A stretch of 64,000 bases of DNA from DATFQI01 sp963816955 (GTDB lineage Bacteria > Actinomycetota > Thermoleophilia > Solirubrobacterales > Solirubrobacteraceae). Each line of letters begins with the position of its first letter. Positions within the stretch are counted from its first letter, which is position 1. The stretch is taken from NCBI GenBank assembly GCA_963816955.1, contig CAWFME010000005.1, positions 248,001 through 312,000 of the forward strand. Reading direction: 5' to 3'. A program made the position numbers and the translations under genes. The notes beneath the pieces are model-generated. The model was not told where the DNA came from, ran no database searches, and was given only the letters and a program-made list of their open reading frames with translations. Positions 42,047 through 48,950 of the stretch are shown one piece after another.

Positions 42047-42736
42047 CTAGTCGAGCTTGGGGGTCGAGAAGCGGCCGGGGTACATGTACTGGCCGATGCC
42101 GTCGAGCGCCTGGCCCGGGTCGCGGTAGCTCGGGAAGCGGCGGAACTCGGAGTTGACCGAGTAGCGCGGCCCGACCTGCACCTGGCCGTCGCGGACGCGG
42201 ACGTAGAAGCGGTCCAGCGGGCGCACGGGCGGGCCGCCGGAGACGCCGCCGTCGAAGTCGTAGACGCCGCCGTGGCAGGGGCAGATGAACTTCTGCGAGG
42301 CGTCGACGTAGCGCACGGGGCAGCCGAGGTGCATGCAGCGCGTGGAGATCGCGATGAAGTCCTCCGTCGTGCCCGCGTGGAGCTGCTCGGGGTTCGGCGG
42401 CCGATCCCGGTCGTTGCGCGCACGCATGTAGATCGTCGTCTTGCCCGTCTGGCCGACCCCGGTGACCTCGGTGATGACCTTCGGCACGTAGGTGTCGTCC
42501 GGGAAGTCCTCCGGCGCGCCCACCGTCTGCCACTGCACCTCGGGCCGCTCGAAGATCGCCGAGCCCGCGGCGAAGCCCAGCGCCGGCAGCGCGAACGCCG
42601 AGGCGGCGACGGCGCCCGCCCCGTGCGCGGTCAGCGTCATGAAGCGCCGGCGCGTGACGGTCTCGCCCTCGAAGGAGCCCGCGATGTCGCGATCGGCGGT
42701 GTACTTGGACTTGGGAGTCTTGCGGGGGTCAGGCAC
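42047..42736 (-). CDS. Rieske iron-sulfur subunit with Tat signal (QcrA-like)
   Basis: 229 residues from GTG 42736. TRRRFMTLTAHGAGAVAASA is a twin-arginine signal that stays as a membrane anchor. The 2Fe-2S site is CMHLGC and CPCHGGVYD. The subunit accepts electrons from menaquinol and passes them to cytochrome c. The frame is open further upstream but without similarity. Heads the three-gene reductase operon that runs into menG. Confidence 0.92.
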   Translation of the reverse strand: MPDPRKTPKSKYTADRDIAGSFEGETVTRRRFMTLTAHGAGAVAASAFALPALGFAAGSAIFERPEVQWQTVGAPEDFPDDTYVPKVITEVTGVGQTGKTTIYMRARNDRDRPPNPEQLHAGTTEDFIAISTRCMHLGCPVRYVDASQKFICPCHGGVYDFDGGVSGGPPVRPLDRFYVRVRDGQVQVGPRYSVNSEFRRFPSYRDPGQALDGIGQYMYPGRFSTPKLD

Positions 42737-42798
42737 GAACGGGCGTTCCGATCGAGGAGGGACGGCGAACAATATCGCCCGAGGGGCGGCCGGGCAGC

Positions 42799-43161
42799 TT
42801 AGTCGGCGCCGCGCAACGCGGTCGCCGCGCGGCTCCACGCCGCGTCCGCGCGGGCCGTGTCGTCCTCGGCGTGAGCACTCGCACACTCCGAGATCAGGTC
42901 GGCCAGCACGGCGACGGCCGGCAGGTCGCCGCGCTCGGCCAGCAGCGCCAGCCCGAGCGCGTACAGGCGATCCCCGGCGAGCAGCGCGAGGTCGCGGTCG
43001 TCCGTGCGCAGGACGCGTCCCTGACCGTAGTGCTGCTCGTAGCCCTCGCGGATCGCGGCGAGCACCGCCGCGTAGGTCCCGTCGCCGTCGGCCGGGGCGT
43101 CGGGAGCGACGGCCGCGGCGAGCAGCCCGCCCTCGTCGCGCAGGGTCTCCCCGAGGCTCAC
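42799..43161 (-). CDS. Small all-helical protein coupled to hemL, unknown
   Basis: 120 residues from GTG 43161, whose GTGA overlaps the hemL stop. The sequence is Ala/Leu/Asp-rich and predicted helical throughout (YAAVLAAIREGYEQHYGQGR, LALLAGDRLYALGLALLAER, AVAVLADLISECASAHAE). No catalytic motif or membrane segment is seen. Its tight coupling to the heme operon suggests a helper role, for example in the glutamate-1-semialdehyde step (inference). Confidence 0.6.
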   Translation of the reverse strand: MSLGETLRDEGGLLAAAVAPDAPADGDGTYAAVLAAIREGYEQHYGQGRVLRTDDRDLALLAGDRLYALGLALLAERGDLPAVAVLADLISECASAHAEDDTARADAAWSRAATALRGAD

Positions 43162-44462
43162 GCCGAGATCTCGTCGAACGCGGCCGTCGCGGCCTCGACC
43201 GTGCGCGCGATGTGCTCGGAGGAGTGCGCCAGCGACGGGAACCAGGCCTCGAACTGCGACGGCGGCGGGTAGACGCCGCGCGCCAGCAGCGCCCGGCACC
43301 AGGCCCCGTAGGCGTCGGCGTCGCAGGCGGTCGCGCCCGCGTAGTCGCGCACGGGCTCGTCCGCGAAGAAGACGGTGACCAGGCCGGTGGTGTGGGCGAC
43401 CTGCACCGGCCGCGATCCTGCGGCCTCGCGCAGCCCGCCGGCGAGCTGCAGCGTGATGTCCGACAGCTGCAGGTAGGCCTCCTCGTCGAGCATCTGCAGC
43501 GCGGTGCGGCCGGCCGCGACGGCGAGCGGGTTGCCGCTCAGCGTGCCGGCCTGGTAGACGCTGCCGGCCGGCGCGACGAGCTCCATCAGCTCCTTGGCGC
43601 CGCCGAAGGCCGCGGCGGGCAGCCCGCCGCCGATGACCTTGCCCATCACGGTCAGGTCGGGCAGCACGCCGCTCAGCTCCTGCGCGCCGCCGTGGGAGAC
43701 CCGGAAGCCCGTGATGACCTCGTCGAAGACGAGCAGCGCGCCGTGCTCGGTGGCCAGCTCGCGCAGCAGCTCGAGGAAGCCCGCGGCGGGCGGGACGAGG
43801 CCCATGTTGGCCGGGTAGGGCTCGCACAGGACCGCGGCGAAGTCGTGCGCGGCGAACGCGGCGCGGACGGCGTCGGCGTCGTTCCACGGGACCACGACCG
43901 TCGCGGCGGTGGCCGCCTCGGGCACGCCCGGGGAAGCCGGGATGCCCTGCGTGGCCAGGCCGGAGCCCGCCTCGGCGAGCAGCCCGTCCACGTGCCCGTG
44001 GTAGGCGCCGGCGAACTTGAGCAGCTTGTCGCGGCCGGTCGCCGCTCGGGCGACCCGGATCGCGCTCATCGACGCCTCCGTGCCCGAGGAGGTCATCCGC
44101 AGCATGTCCACCGCGGGCATGCGCGCGCAGACCAGCTCGGCCAGCTCGACCTCGCCGGCCGTGGCCGCGCCGAACGTCGTCCCCAGCGCGGCTGCCTCGA
44201 CGATCGCCTCGAGCACCTGCGGGTGCGCGTGGCCGTGGATCAGCGGGCCCCAGGAGCAGACGTAGTCGACGTAGACGTTGCCGTCGACGTCGGTGAGCTC
44301 GGCGCCGGCGGCGCGCTCGACGAAGATCGGGTCGCGCCCGATCGAGCGCATCGCCCGCACCGGCGAGTTGACGCCGCCGGGGAGGACGTGCAGCGCCCGG
44401 TGGTAGAGCTCGGCGGAGCGCGTGTCGGTGATCGATGCCGTGAGCCTGGGTCCGTCGATCAT
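43158..44462 (-). CDS. hemL: Glutamate-1-semialdehyde 2,1-aminomutase
   Basis: 434 residues, full length. PLP enzyme making 5-aminolevulinate from glutamate 1-semialdehyde (C5 pathway). LPGGVNSPVRAM, SSGTEASMSAIRVARAATGR, LVFDEVITGFRV and the Schiff-base lysine in VMGKVIGGGLPAAAFGG are diagnostic. The first codons (MIDGP) lie inside the terminal inverted repeat of structured repeat copy B. Confidence 0.95.
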   Translation of the reverse strand: MIDGPRLTASITDTRSAELYHRALHVLPGGVNSPVRAMRSIGRDPIFVERAAGAELTDVDGNVYVDYVCSWGPLIHGHAHPQVLEAIVEAAALGTTFGAATAGEVELAELVCARMPAVDMLRMTSSGTEASMSAIRVARAATGRDKLLKFAGAYHGHVDGLLAEAGSGLATQGIPASPGVPEAATAATVVVPWNDADAVRAAFAAHDFAAVLCEPYPANMGLVPPAAGFLELLRELATEHGALLVFDEVITGFRVSHGGAQELSGVLPDLTVMGKVIGGGLPAAAFGGAKELMELVAPAGSVYQAGTLSGNPLAVAAGRTALQMLDEEAYLQLSDITLQLAGGLREAAGSRPVQVAHTTGLVTVFFADEPVRDYAGATACDADAYGAWCRALLARGVYPPPSQFEAWFPSLAHSSEHIARTVEAATAAFDEISA

Positions 44463-44595
44463 CCGTGGATGCCTCGCCGTCGAGGATCGAGCCAGGGGCC
44501 GCCGGCCGCGAGATCATGTGGCGGGCCACCTGGATCGCGGCCGGTGGTTCCTGGCGAAGGGCCACGGCGGCGAGGCGCCGCGGGAATCGACGGAC
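44450..44595 (+). repeat. Structured foldback repeat, copy B (long form)
   Basis: Between hemL and the siroheme-decarboxylase-like gene. Terminal repeats GTCCGTCGAT (44450-44459) and ATCGACGGAC (44586-44595); stem continues CCGTGG (44463-44468) with CCGCGG (44578-44583). Inner 12-pair stem CCGCCGGCCGCG with CGCGGCCGGTGG (44499-44510, 44536-44547), one G-T. The right part TGGCGAAGGGCCACGGCGGC matches copies A and C. The left end overlaps the first hemL codons. Confidence 0.82.
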
Positions 44596-44601
44596 GCAGG
44601 C

Positions 44602-45657
44602 TCAGGAGTGCTCCTCCTCCCAGCGACGGAAGTCGTCGGTGAAGTAGAGCATCCGGACCTTCTTGAACTCCGTGCTCGAGTACAGCGTCGCGCGCTCCTC
44701 GATGCCGGTGGCCTCCGCGATCGAGGTGAGGATCGCGTCGCACTCCTCCTTGGAGCGGCCGTGGGCCATCGTGAAGATCGAGTACGGCCAGTCGGCGTAG
44801 GTCGGCCGCTGGTAGCAGTGCGAGATGCCGCGGAAGGCCGCCATCCGCCGCCCGATGTCGAGCTCCCGGCCCTCGGGCACCTTCCAGACGCCCATGCCGT
44901 TGGCCGAGAAGCCGGCGCGGCGGTGGTAGAGGATCGCCGCCACGCGCCGCAGGCCGCCGCGCTCGCGCAGCGACTCGAGCCGCGCGAGCACCTCGTCCTC
45001 GCTGGTGCCGAGCCGCTCGGCGGCCGGCGCGTAGGGCTCGGAGACGACCGGCATCTTGCCCTGGGTGGCGCGGATCGTCGCGATGTCCTCGTCGGAGAGC
45101 TCGATCGGGTCGAGCTCCAGCGGCTCGACGGCCTGGCCGGCGGCCGACAGCGCGTCGGTGCCCTTCTCCATCTCGAGGTCCATGCGGATCTTGAACAGCT
45201 TCAAGGTCGGCAGCTCGCGGATCGACTCGGCGCCCGTGAGGTCCTGCAGGATCTCGAGCGTCCCCGGCAGCCCGAGCTTGGAGCCGGGCTCGGTGGCGAT
45301 CGTGAACCACATGTTGAAGTCGTGGTTGCGCAGGTAGTTGTGCGTGACGCCCGGGTGCGAGTTGATGATCTTCGCAGCGCGGTGCGGCACCTCGGCGTCC
45401 ACCTTCGCGGCCACCAGCATCGAGGAGTAGCCGAGCGCGCGCGTGTCGAAGATCGGCGTGATCTCGCGGATGATGCGGCCGTCGAGCAGGCGCTGGACCC
45501 GCTGCATCACCTCGCCCTCCTCGAGGCCCGCGAGGCCGGCGACGTGCGCGAACGGCCGCCGCACGAGCGCGAACTGGCCCTGCATGAGGTTCAGCAGCTG
45601 CTTGTCGGTCTCGTCGAGCGGGATGGCGGCGCCGTCGCGGCGGCTGCGGACCTTCAT
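44602..45657 (-). CDS. Fused siroheme decarboxylase-type protein (AhbA-AhbB / NirDL, Lrp-AsnC fold)
   Basis: 351 residues from ATG 45657 (ATGA with hemB stop; ATG 45666 is the alternative). Two Lrp/AsnC-like halves are fused. The first contains GVTHNYLRNHDFNMWFTIAT; the second contains GFSANGMGVWKVPEG, then ISHCYQRPTYADWPYSIFTM and LYSSTEFKKVRM. These blocks are typical of NirD/L/G/H and AhbA/B, which decarboxylate siroheme, and not of DNA-binding Lrp regulators. It lies between hemB and hemL. Confidence 0.82.
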   Translation of the reverse strand: MKVRSRRDGAAIPLDETDKQLLNLMQGQFALVRRPFAHVAGLAGLEEGEVMQRVQRLLDGRIIREITPIFDTRALGYSSMLVAAKVDAEVPHRAAKIINSHPGVTHNYLRNHDFNMWFTIATEPGSKLGLPGTLEILQDLTGAESIRELPTLKLFKIRMDLEMEKGTDALSAAGQAVEPLELDPIELSDEDIATIRATQGKMPVVSEPYAPAAERLGTSEDEVLARLESLRERGGLRRVAAILYHRRAGFSANGMGVWKVPEGRELDIGRRMAAFRGISHCYQRPTYADWPYSIFTMAHGRSKEECDAILTSIAEATGIEERATLYSSTEFKKVRMLYFTDDFRRWEEEHS

Positions 45658-46628
45658 CGAAGCCATGTGGCGACGTCCTTCGCGTGGTAGGTGATGACGA
45701 TGTCGGCGCCCGCGCGGCGGATGCCGGTCAGCGCCTCGAGCACGGCCGCGCGCTCGTCGATCAGGCCCTGCGCGGCCGCGGCCTTGATCATCGCGTACTC
45801 GCCGCTGACGTTGTAGGCGGCGAGCGGCAGCTCGGTCGACTCGCGGATGCGCCGGATCACGTCGAGGTAGGGCAGCGCGGGCTTGACCATGATCACGTCG
45901 GCGCCCTCGTCCTCGTCCAGGCGCGCCTCGCGGACGGCCTCGCGCGCGTTGGCGGGGTCCATCTGGTAGCCGCGGCGGTCGCCCGTCGCCGGCGCGGATC
46001 CGGCGGCCTCGCGGAACGGGCCGTAGAAGGCGGAGGCGAACTTCGCGCTGTAGGCGATGATCGGCGTCTCGGACAGGCCGTGCTCGTCGAGCGCCGCACG
46101 AAGCGCGCCGACGCGCCCGTCCATCATGTCGCTGGGCGCCACGGCGTCCGCGCCGGCCTCGGCCTGCGAGACCGCGGTGCGGGCGAGCAGCTCCAGCGTC
46201 TGGTCGTTGTCGACGACCCCGTCCGCCCGCAGCACGCCGCAGTGGCCGTGGCTGGTGTACTCGCACAGGCACAGGTCGGCGATCACCAGCAGGTCCGGGT
46301 GGGCGGCCTTGATCGCGCGCGTGGCGAGCTGGATCACGCCCTCGTCGTCGTAGGCGCCCGTGCCGAGCTCGTCCTTGGCGGCGGGCAGCCCGAACAGCAG
46401 GACCGCGGGGATGCCGAGCCCGTGGGCGATGCCGGCCTCCTCGACCGCGCCGTCGATGCTCAGGTGGTCGATCCCCGGCAGCGAGGGGATCGGCGTGCGC
46501 TTCTCGCCCCCGGCCACGACGAACATCGGATAGACGAGGTGCGAGGCCGCGAGCTCGGTCTCGCGCGCGAGGCCGCGCAGCGGCGCGGTGGCGCGCATCC
46601 GGCGCATGCGGGTGGCGGGGAAGGCCAT
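45654..46628 (-). CDS. hemB: Porphobilinogen synthase (delta-aminolevulinate dehydratase)
   Basis: 324 residues, full length. Condenses two 5-aminolevulinates. The zinc-type cysteine cluster DLCLCEYTSHGHCG is present, together with the catalytic lysines in IAYSAKFASAFYGPFR and IMVKPALPYLD. Coupled by ATGA to the following siroheme-decarboxylase-type gene. Repeat copy C lies upstream. Confidence 0.96.
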   Translation of the reverse strand: MAFPATRMRRMRATAPLRGLARETELAASHLVYPMFVVAGGEKRTPIPSLPGIDHLSIDGAVEEAGIAHGLGIPAVLLFGLPAAKDELGTGAYDDEGVIQLATRAIKAAHPDLLVIADLCLCEYTSHGHCGVLRADGVVDNDQTLELLARTAVSQAEAGADAVAPSDMMDGRVGALRAALDEHGLSETPIIAYSAKFASAFYGPFREAAGSAPATGDRRGYQMDPANAREAVREARLDEDEGADVIMVKPALPYLDVIRRIRESTELPLAAYNVSGEYAMIKAAAAQGLIDERAAVLEALTGIRRAGADIVITYHAKDVATWLR

Positions 46629-46660
46629 GGGCCTTCGAGTCTAGGTGCCTGGCCCGTGAT

Positions 46661-46802
46661 CCGCCGATGAACCGTGAGTGACTCGGCGTCGTGGGCCGAG
46701 TCAGAGTCGATTGACCGCGGTTCCTCGTGGCGGATCACTTGGATCGCGGTCGATCGGCTCTGGCGAACGGCCACGGCGGCGAGACGCCGCGGGGATCGGC
46801 GG
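46661..46802 (+). repeat. Structured foldback repeat, copy C (long form)
   Basis: Between the hemB start and the stop of the ABC permease. Terminal repeats CCGCCGAT (46661-46668) and ATCGGCGG (46795-46802); CCGTG (46672-46676) pairs with CGCGG (46788-46792). Hairpin TGACTCGGC/GCCGAGTCA (46679-46703) and inner stem CGATTGACCGCG with CGCGGTCGATCG (46708-46719, 46745-46756). The right part TGGCGAACGGCCACGGCGGC is identical to copy A. GGTGCC-type sequence occurs on both sides (46644, 46802). Confidence 0.85.
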
Positions 46803-46811
46803 TGCCCGGGC

Positions 46812-48164
46812 CTAGCCGAAGCGGCGCAAGGACAGGCGCGCGAGCGCCGAGAAGCCGAGCGTCAGCGCGAGCAGGTGCAGCAGCGGGCCGGCGAGCCCGC
46901 CGCCCGAGATCGCCGCGTCGAGCGCCTCCAGGGCGGGCTTGAACGGGAACAGCGCGGAGACGGCGTCGATCACGTCGAACAGCGTCTCGTCGACGGCGCC
47001 GGACGGCACGAGCGCGAGGAAGGCGATCGGCAGCGACAGCGCGAAGGCCAGCAGCGACGCCGCCTGCACCTCGCGCGCGAGCGCGCCGATCGCGGTGCCC
47101 ATCGCCGCGAAGCCGAGCGCGCCGGCGGCCAGCGCGGCGAGCCAGGCGGGCGCGCGCGCCCAGTCCAAGCCGGTGATCGCGGCCAGGCCGGCCAGCATCA
47201 GCCCGCAGACCGCGAGCGCGCACAGCGCCGCCAGCAGCACCTTCTCCGACAGCAGCCCGGTGCGCGAGACGAGCCCGCGCACGAGCCTCCCGAACGCGTG
47301 CTGCTCGCGCTCGAGCGCGAGCAGGCCGGCGGCCAGCAGCAGCGCCACGAACATCAGAGAGACCGTCACCGCGACGGCGACGAAGAACGAGCTCAGCGAC
47401 GACGTGGCGCCGCTCACGTTCGTCTGCTCGACGTCGACGGGCGAGCCGATCGCGGCCAGGATCGGCTTGGAGACGTCCAGGTTGTCGGCGGCGAGGCGGG
47501 CGAAGCGCGCGACCTGGGTGAGCGCCACCCGCTCCGGAGCATCCTCGGGCAGGCTCTCGACCGCGGCCTCGATGATCGCCTGCGAGCGCCGCAGGCCGAG
47601 GATGTTGACGGACCCCACGAGCGGCAGCGCGACCTCCCCGCCCGTGACGATCACGTCGATGTAGCCGGCCGCCTCGCGCAGCACGGCGTCCGAGAGCGCG
47701 TCGTTGGCCTCCGACAGCCGCGACTGGATCGTGCTCTCCACGAGCTGGCGCTTCAGCGGGTCCGAGGCGTTGTAGTAGACCTCGATCTGCGGCGGGTCGC
47801 CGCCGGCGAGCCCGAGCGTCGCCCGCAGCCGCTCGGCGGCGTCCTCGGGCAGGACGATCGCGCCGAGCACCTCGCCGTCGCGCACCTTCTCGATCGCCTG
47901 CTCGCGGGAGCGCACGCGCACGGGGTCGATCGCCTCGAACAGCCGCGGCGCGTAGTCCGCGACGTCCAGCCGCTTGCCGCCGATCGAGAACTCGCTGTCG
48001 CCCTGCGGGACGAGGTTGGCGAACGCGACCTTCGGCTTCTGCGGCGGGCGGTCGATCGCGAGCCCGACCAGCAGCGAGATCACGATCGGGTAGACGATCA
48101 GCAGCCCGACCAGCAGCGGCGAGCGGCGCAGGATCTGCAGGTCCTTGAGCAGCAGCCAGCGCAT
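46812..48164 (-). CDS. ABC-2 type exporter permease
   Basis: 450 residues. One N-terminal membrane helix (LLVGLLIVYPIVISLLVGLA), a large extracytoplasmic domain of about 215 residues, then five helices from about 250 on. This 1+5 layout is that of ABC-2/YhgE-like exporters. Its ATPase is encoded directly upstream, with structured repeat copy E in the 73-base gap. The exported substrate is unknown. Confidence 0.85.
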   Translation of the reverse strand: MRWLLLKDLQILRRSPLLVGLLIVYPIVISLLVGLAIDRPPQKPKVAFANLVPQGDSEFSIGGKRLDVADYAPRLFEAIDPVRVRSREQAIEKVRDGEVLGAIVLPEDAAERLRATLGLAGGDPPQIEVYYNASDPLKRQLVESTIQSRLSEANDALSDAVLREAAGYIDVIVTGGEVALPLVGSVNILGLRRSQAIIEAAVESLPEDAPERVALTQVARFARLAADNLDVSKPILAAIGSPVDVEQTNVSGATSSLSSFFVAVAVTVSLMFVALLLAAGLLALEREQHAFGRLVRGLVSRTGLLSEKVLLAALCALAVCGLMLAGLAAITGLDWARAPAWLAALAAGALGFAAMGTAIGALAREVQAASLLAFALSLPIAFLALVPSGAVDETLFDVIDAVSALFPFKPALEALDAAISGGGLAGPLLHLLALTLGFSALARLSLRRFG

Positions 48165-48165
48165 C

Positions 48166-48239
48166 AGTGCTTCCGATCGTGGGCCCGCGTGCTGATCAGC
48201 GGTCGCCTGGCAGTGAGTGGGTCCGCGATCGGGAGCACT
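48166..48239 (+). repeat. Structured foldback repeat, copy E (short form)
   Basis: Fills the gap between the permease start codon (48162-48164) and the ATPase stop (48238-48240). Arms 48166-48186 and 48219-48239 form 21 consecutive pairs, 18 Watson-Crick and 3 G-T. The wobbles are at arm positions 7, 15 and 18, the same as in copy D. The loop contains GCTGATCAGCGGTCGCC, also in copy D. Confidence 0.82.
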
Positions 48240-48948
48240 AATGCCCGCGTTCGTGGAGGAAGCGGACGAAGGCCGACTCGAAGTCCGCGGCGTCGCCGAC
48301 GACGCGCTCCAGCTCCGCCGGCGTGCCCGTGAACAGCAGCTCGCCGTCGGCCAGGACGAGCACGCGGTCGGCGTAGCGCTCGGCCTCGCCGACGTCGTGG
48401 GTGGAGTAGACGACGGCGGTGCCCTCGGCCGCGAGGCCGCCGATGAAGCTCCACAGCCGCTCGCGCTGGCGCGGGTCCAGCGAGGCGGAGGGCTCGTCGA
48501 GCAGCAGCGCCGCCGGGCTGCGCAGCAGGCCGATCGCGATGTTCACGCGCTGCTGGTTGCCGCCCGAGAGGCGCCCGACCTCGTCGCCGGCGCGCGCCGC
48601 CAGGTCGGTCTGTTCGAGCATCCGCCGCACCGCCGCCTCCACGTCGGCGACCTTCTCGAGCCGCGCGAACAGCCGCAGGTTCTCCGCGACGGAGAGCTTC
48701 GCGTACAAGGCGGGCTGTTGCGGGACCCAGCCGACGTGCTCGGGCGCCAGCGAGACGCGGCCGGAGGTGGGCGCCAGCGCCCCGGCGAGGATCTGCAGCA
48801 GCGTCGTCTTGCCCGCGCCGTTGGGCCCGATGACCGCGACCAGCTCGCCGCGCCCGGCGCCGAAGGAGACGTCGCGCAGCGCGGCCCGGTCGCCGTAGCG
48901 CTTGCTCACCCCGTCCGCGCGCAGGGCGGTGCCGGCCGTCGTCGACAC
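48238..48948 (-). CDS. ABC transporter ATP-binding protein
   Basis: 236 residues from GTG 48948. Walker A GPNGAGKTT, Q-loop VPQQPALY, signature LSGGNQQRVN, Walker B ALLLDEPSASLD and switch His in STHDVGEAE. It drives the ABC-2 permease downstream. It begins 2 bases after the stop of the AI-2E-type permease gene, so all three may be one transcript. Confidence 0.93.
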   Translation of the reverse strand: MSTTAGTALRADGVSKRYGDRAALRDVSFGAGRGELVAVIGPNGAGKTTLLQILAGALAPTSGRVSLAPEHVGWVPQQPALYAKLSVAENLRLFARLEKVADVEAAVRRMLEQTDLAARAGDEVGRLSGGNQQRVNIAIGLLRSPAALLLDEPSASLDPRQRERLWSFIGGLAAEGTAVVYSTHDVGEAERYADRVLVLADGELLFTGTPAELERVVGDAADFESAFVRFLHERGH

Positions 48949-48950
48949 GG

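Noticed and set aside
44602..45657. Lrp/AsnC transcriptional regulator
   Set aside because: The two-half architecture and the blocks around HNYLRNHDFNMWFT and SHCYQRPTYADWPYS belong to siroheme decarboxylases; the fold is shared, the function is not.
24342..46802. CRISPR array or insertion sequence as explanation of the repeats
   Set aside because: Copies are single, tens of kilobases apart and without spacers; none encodes a transposase.
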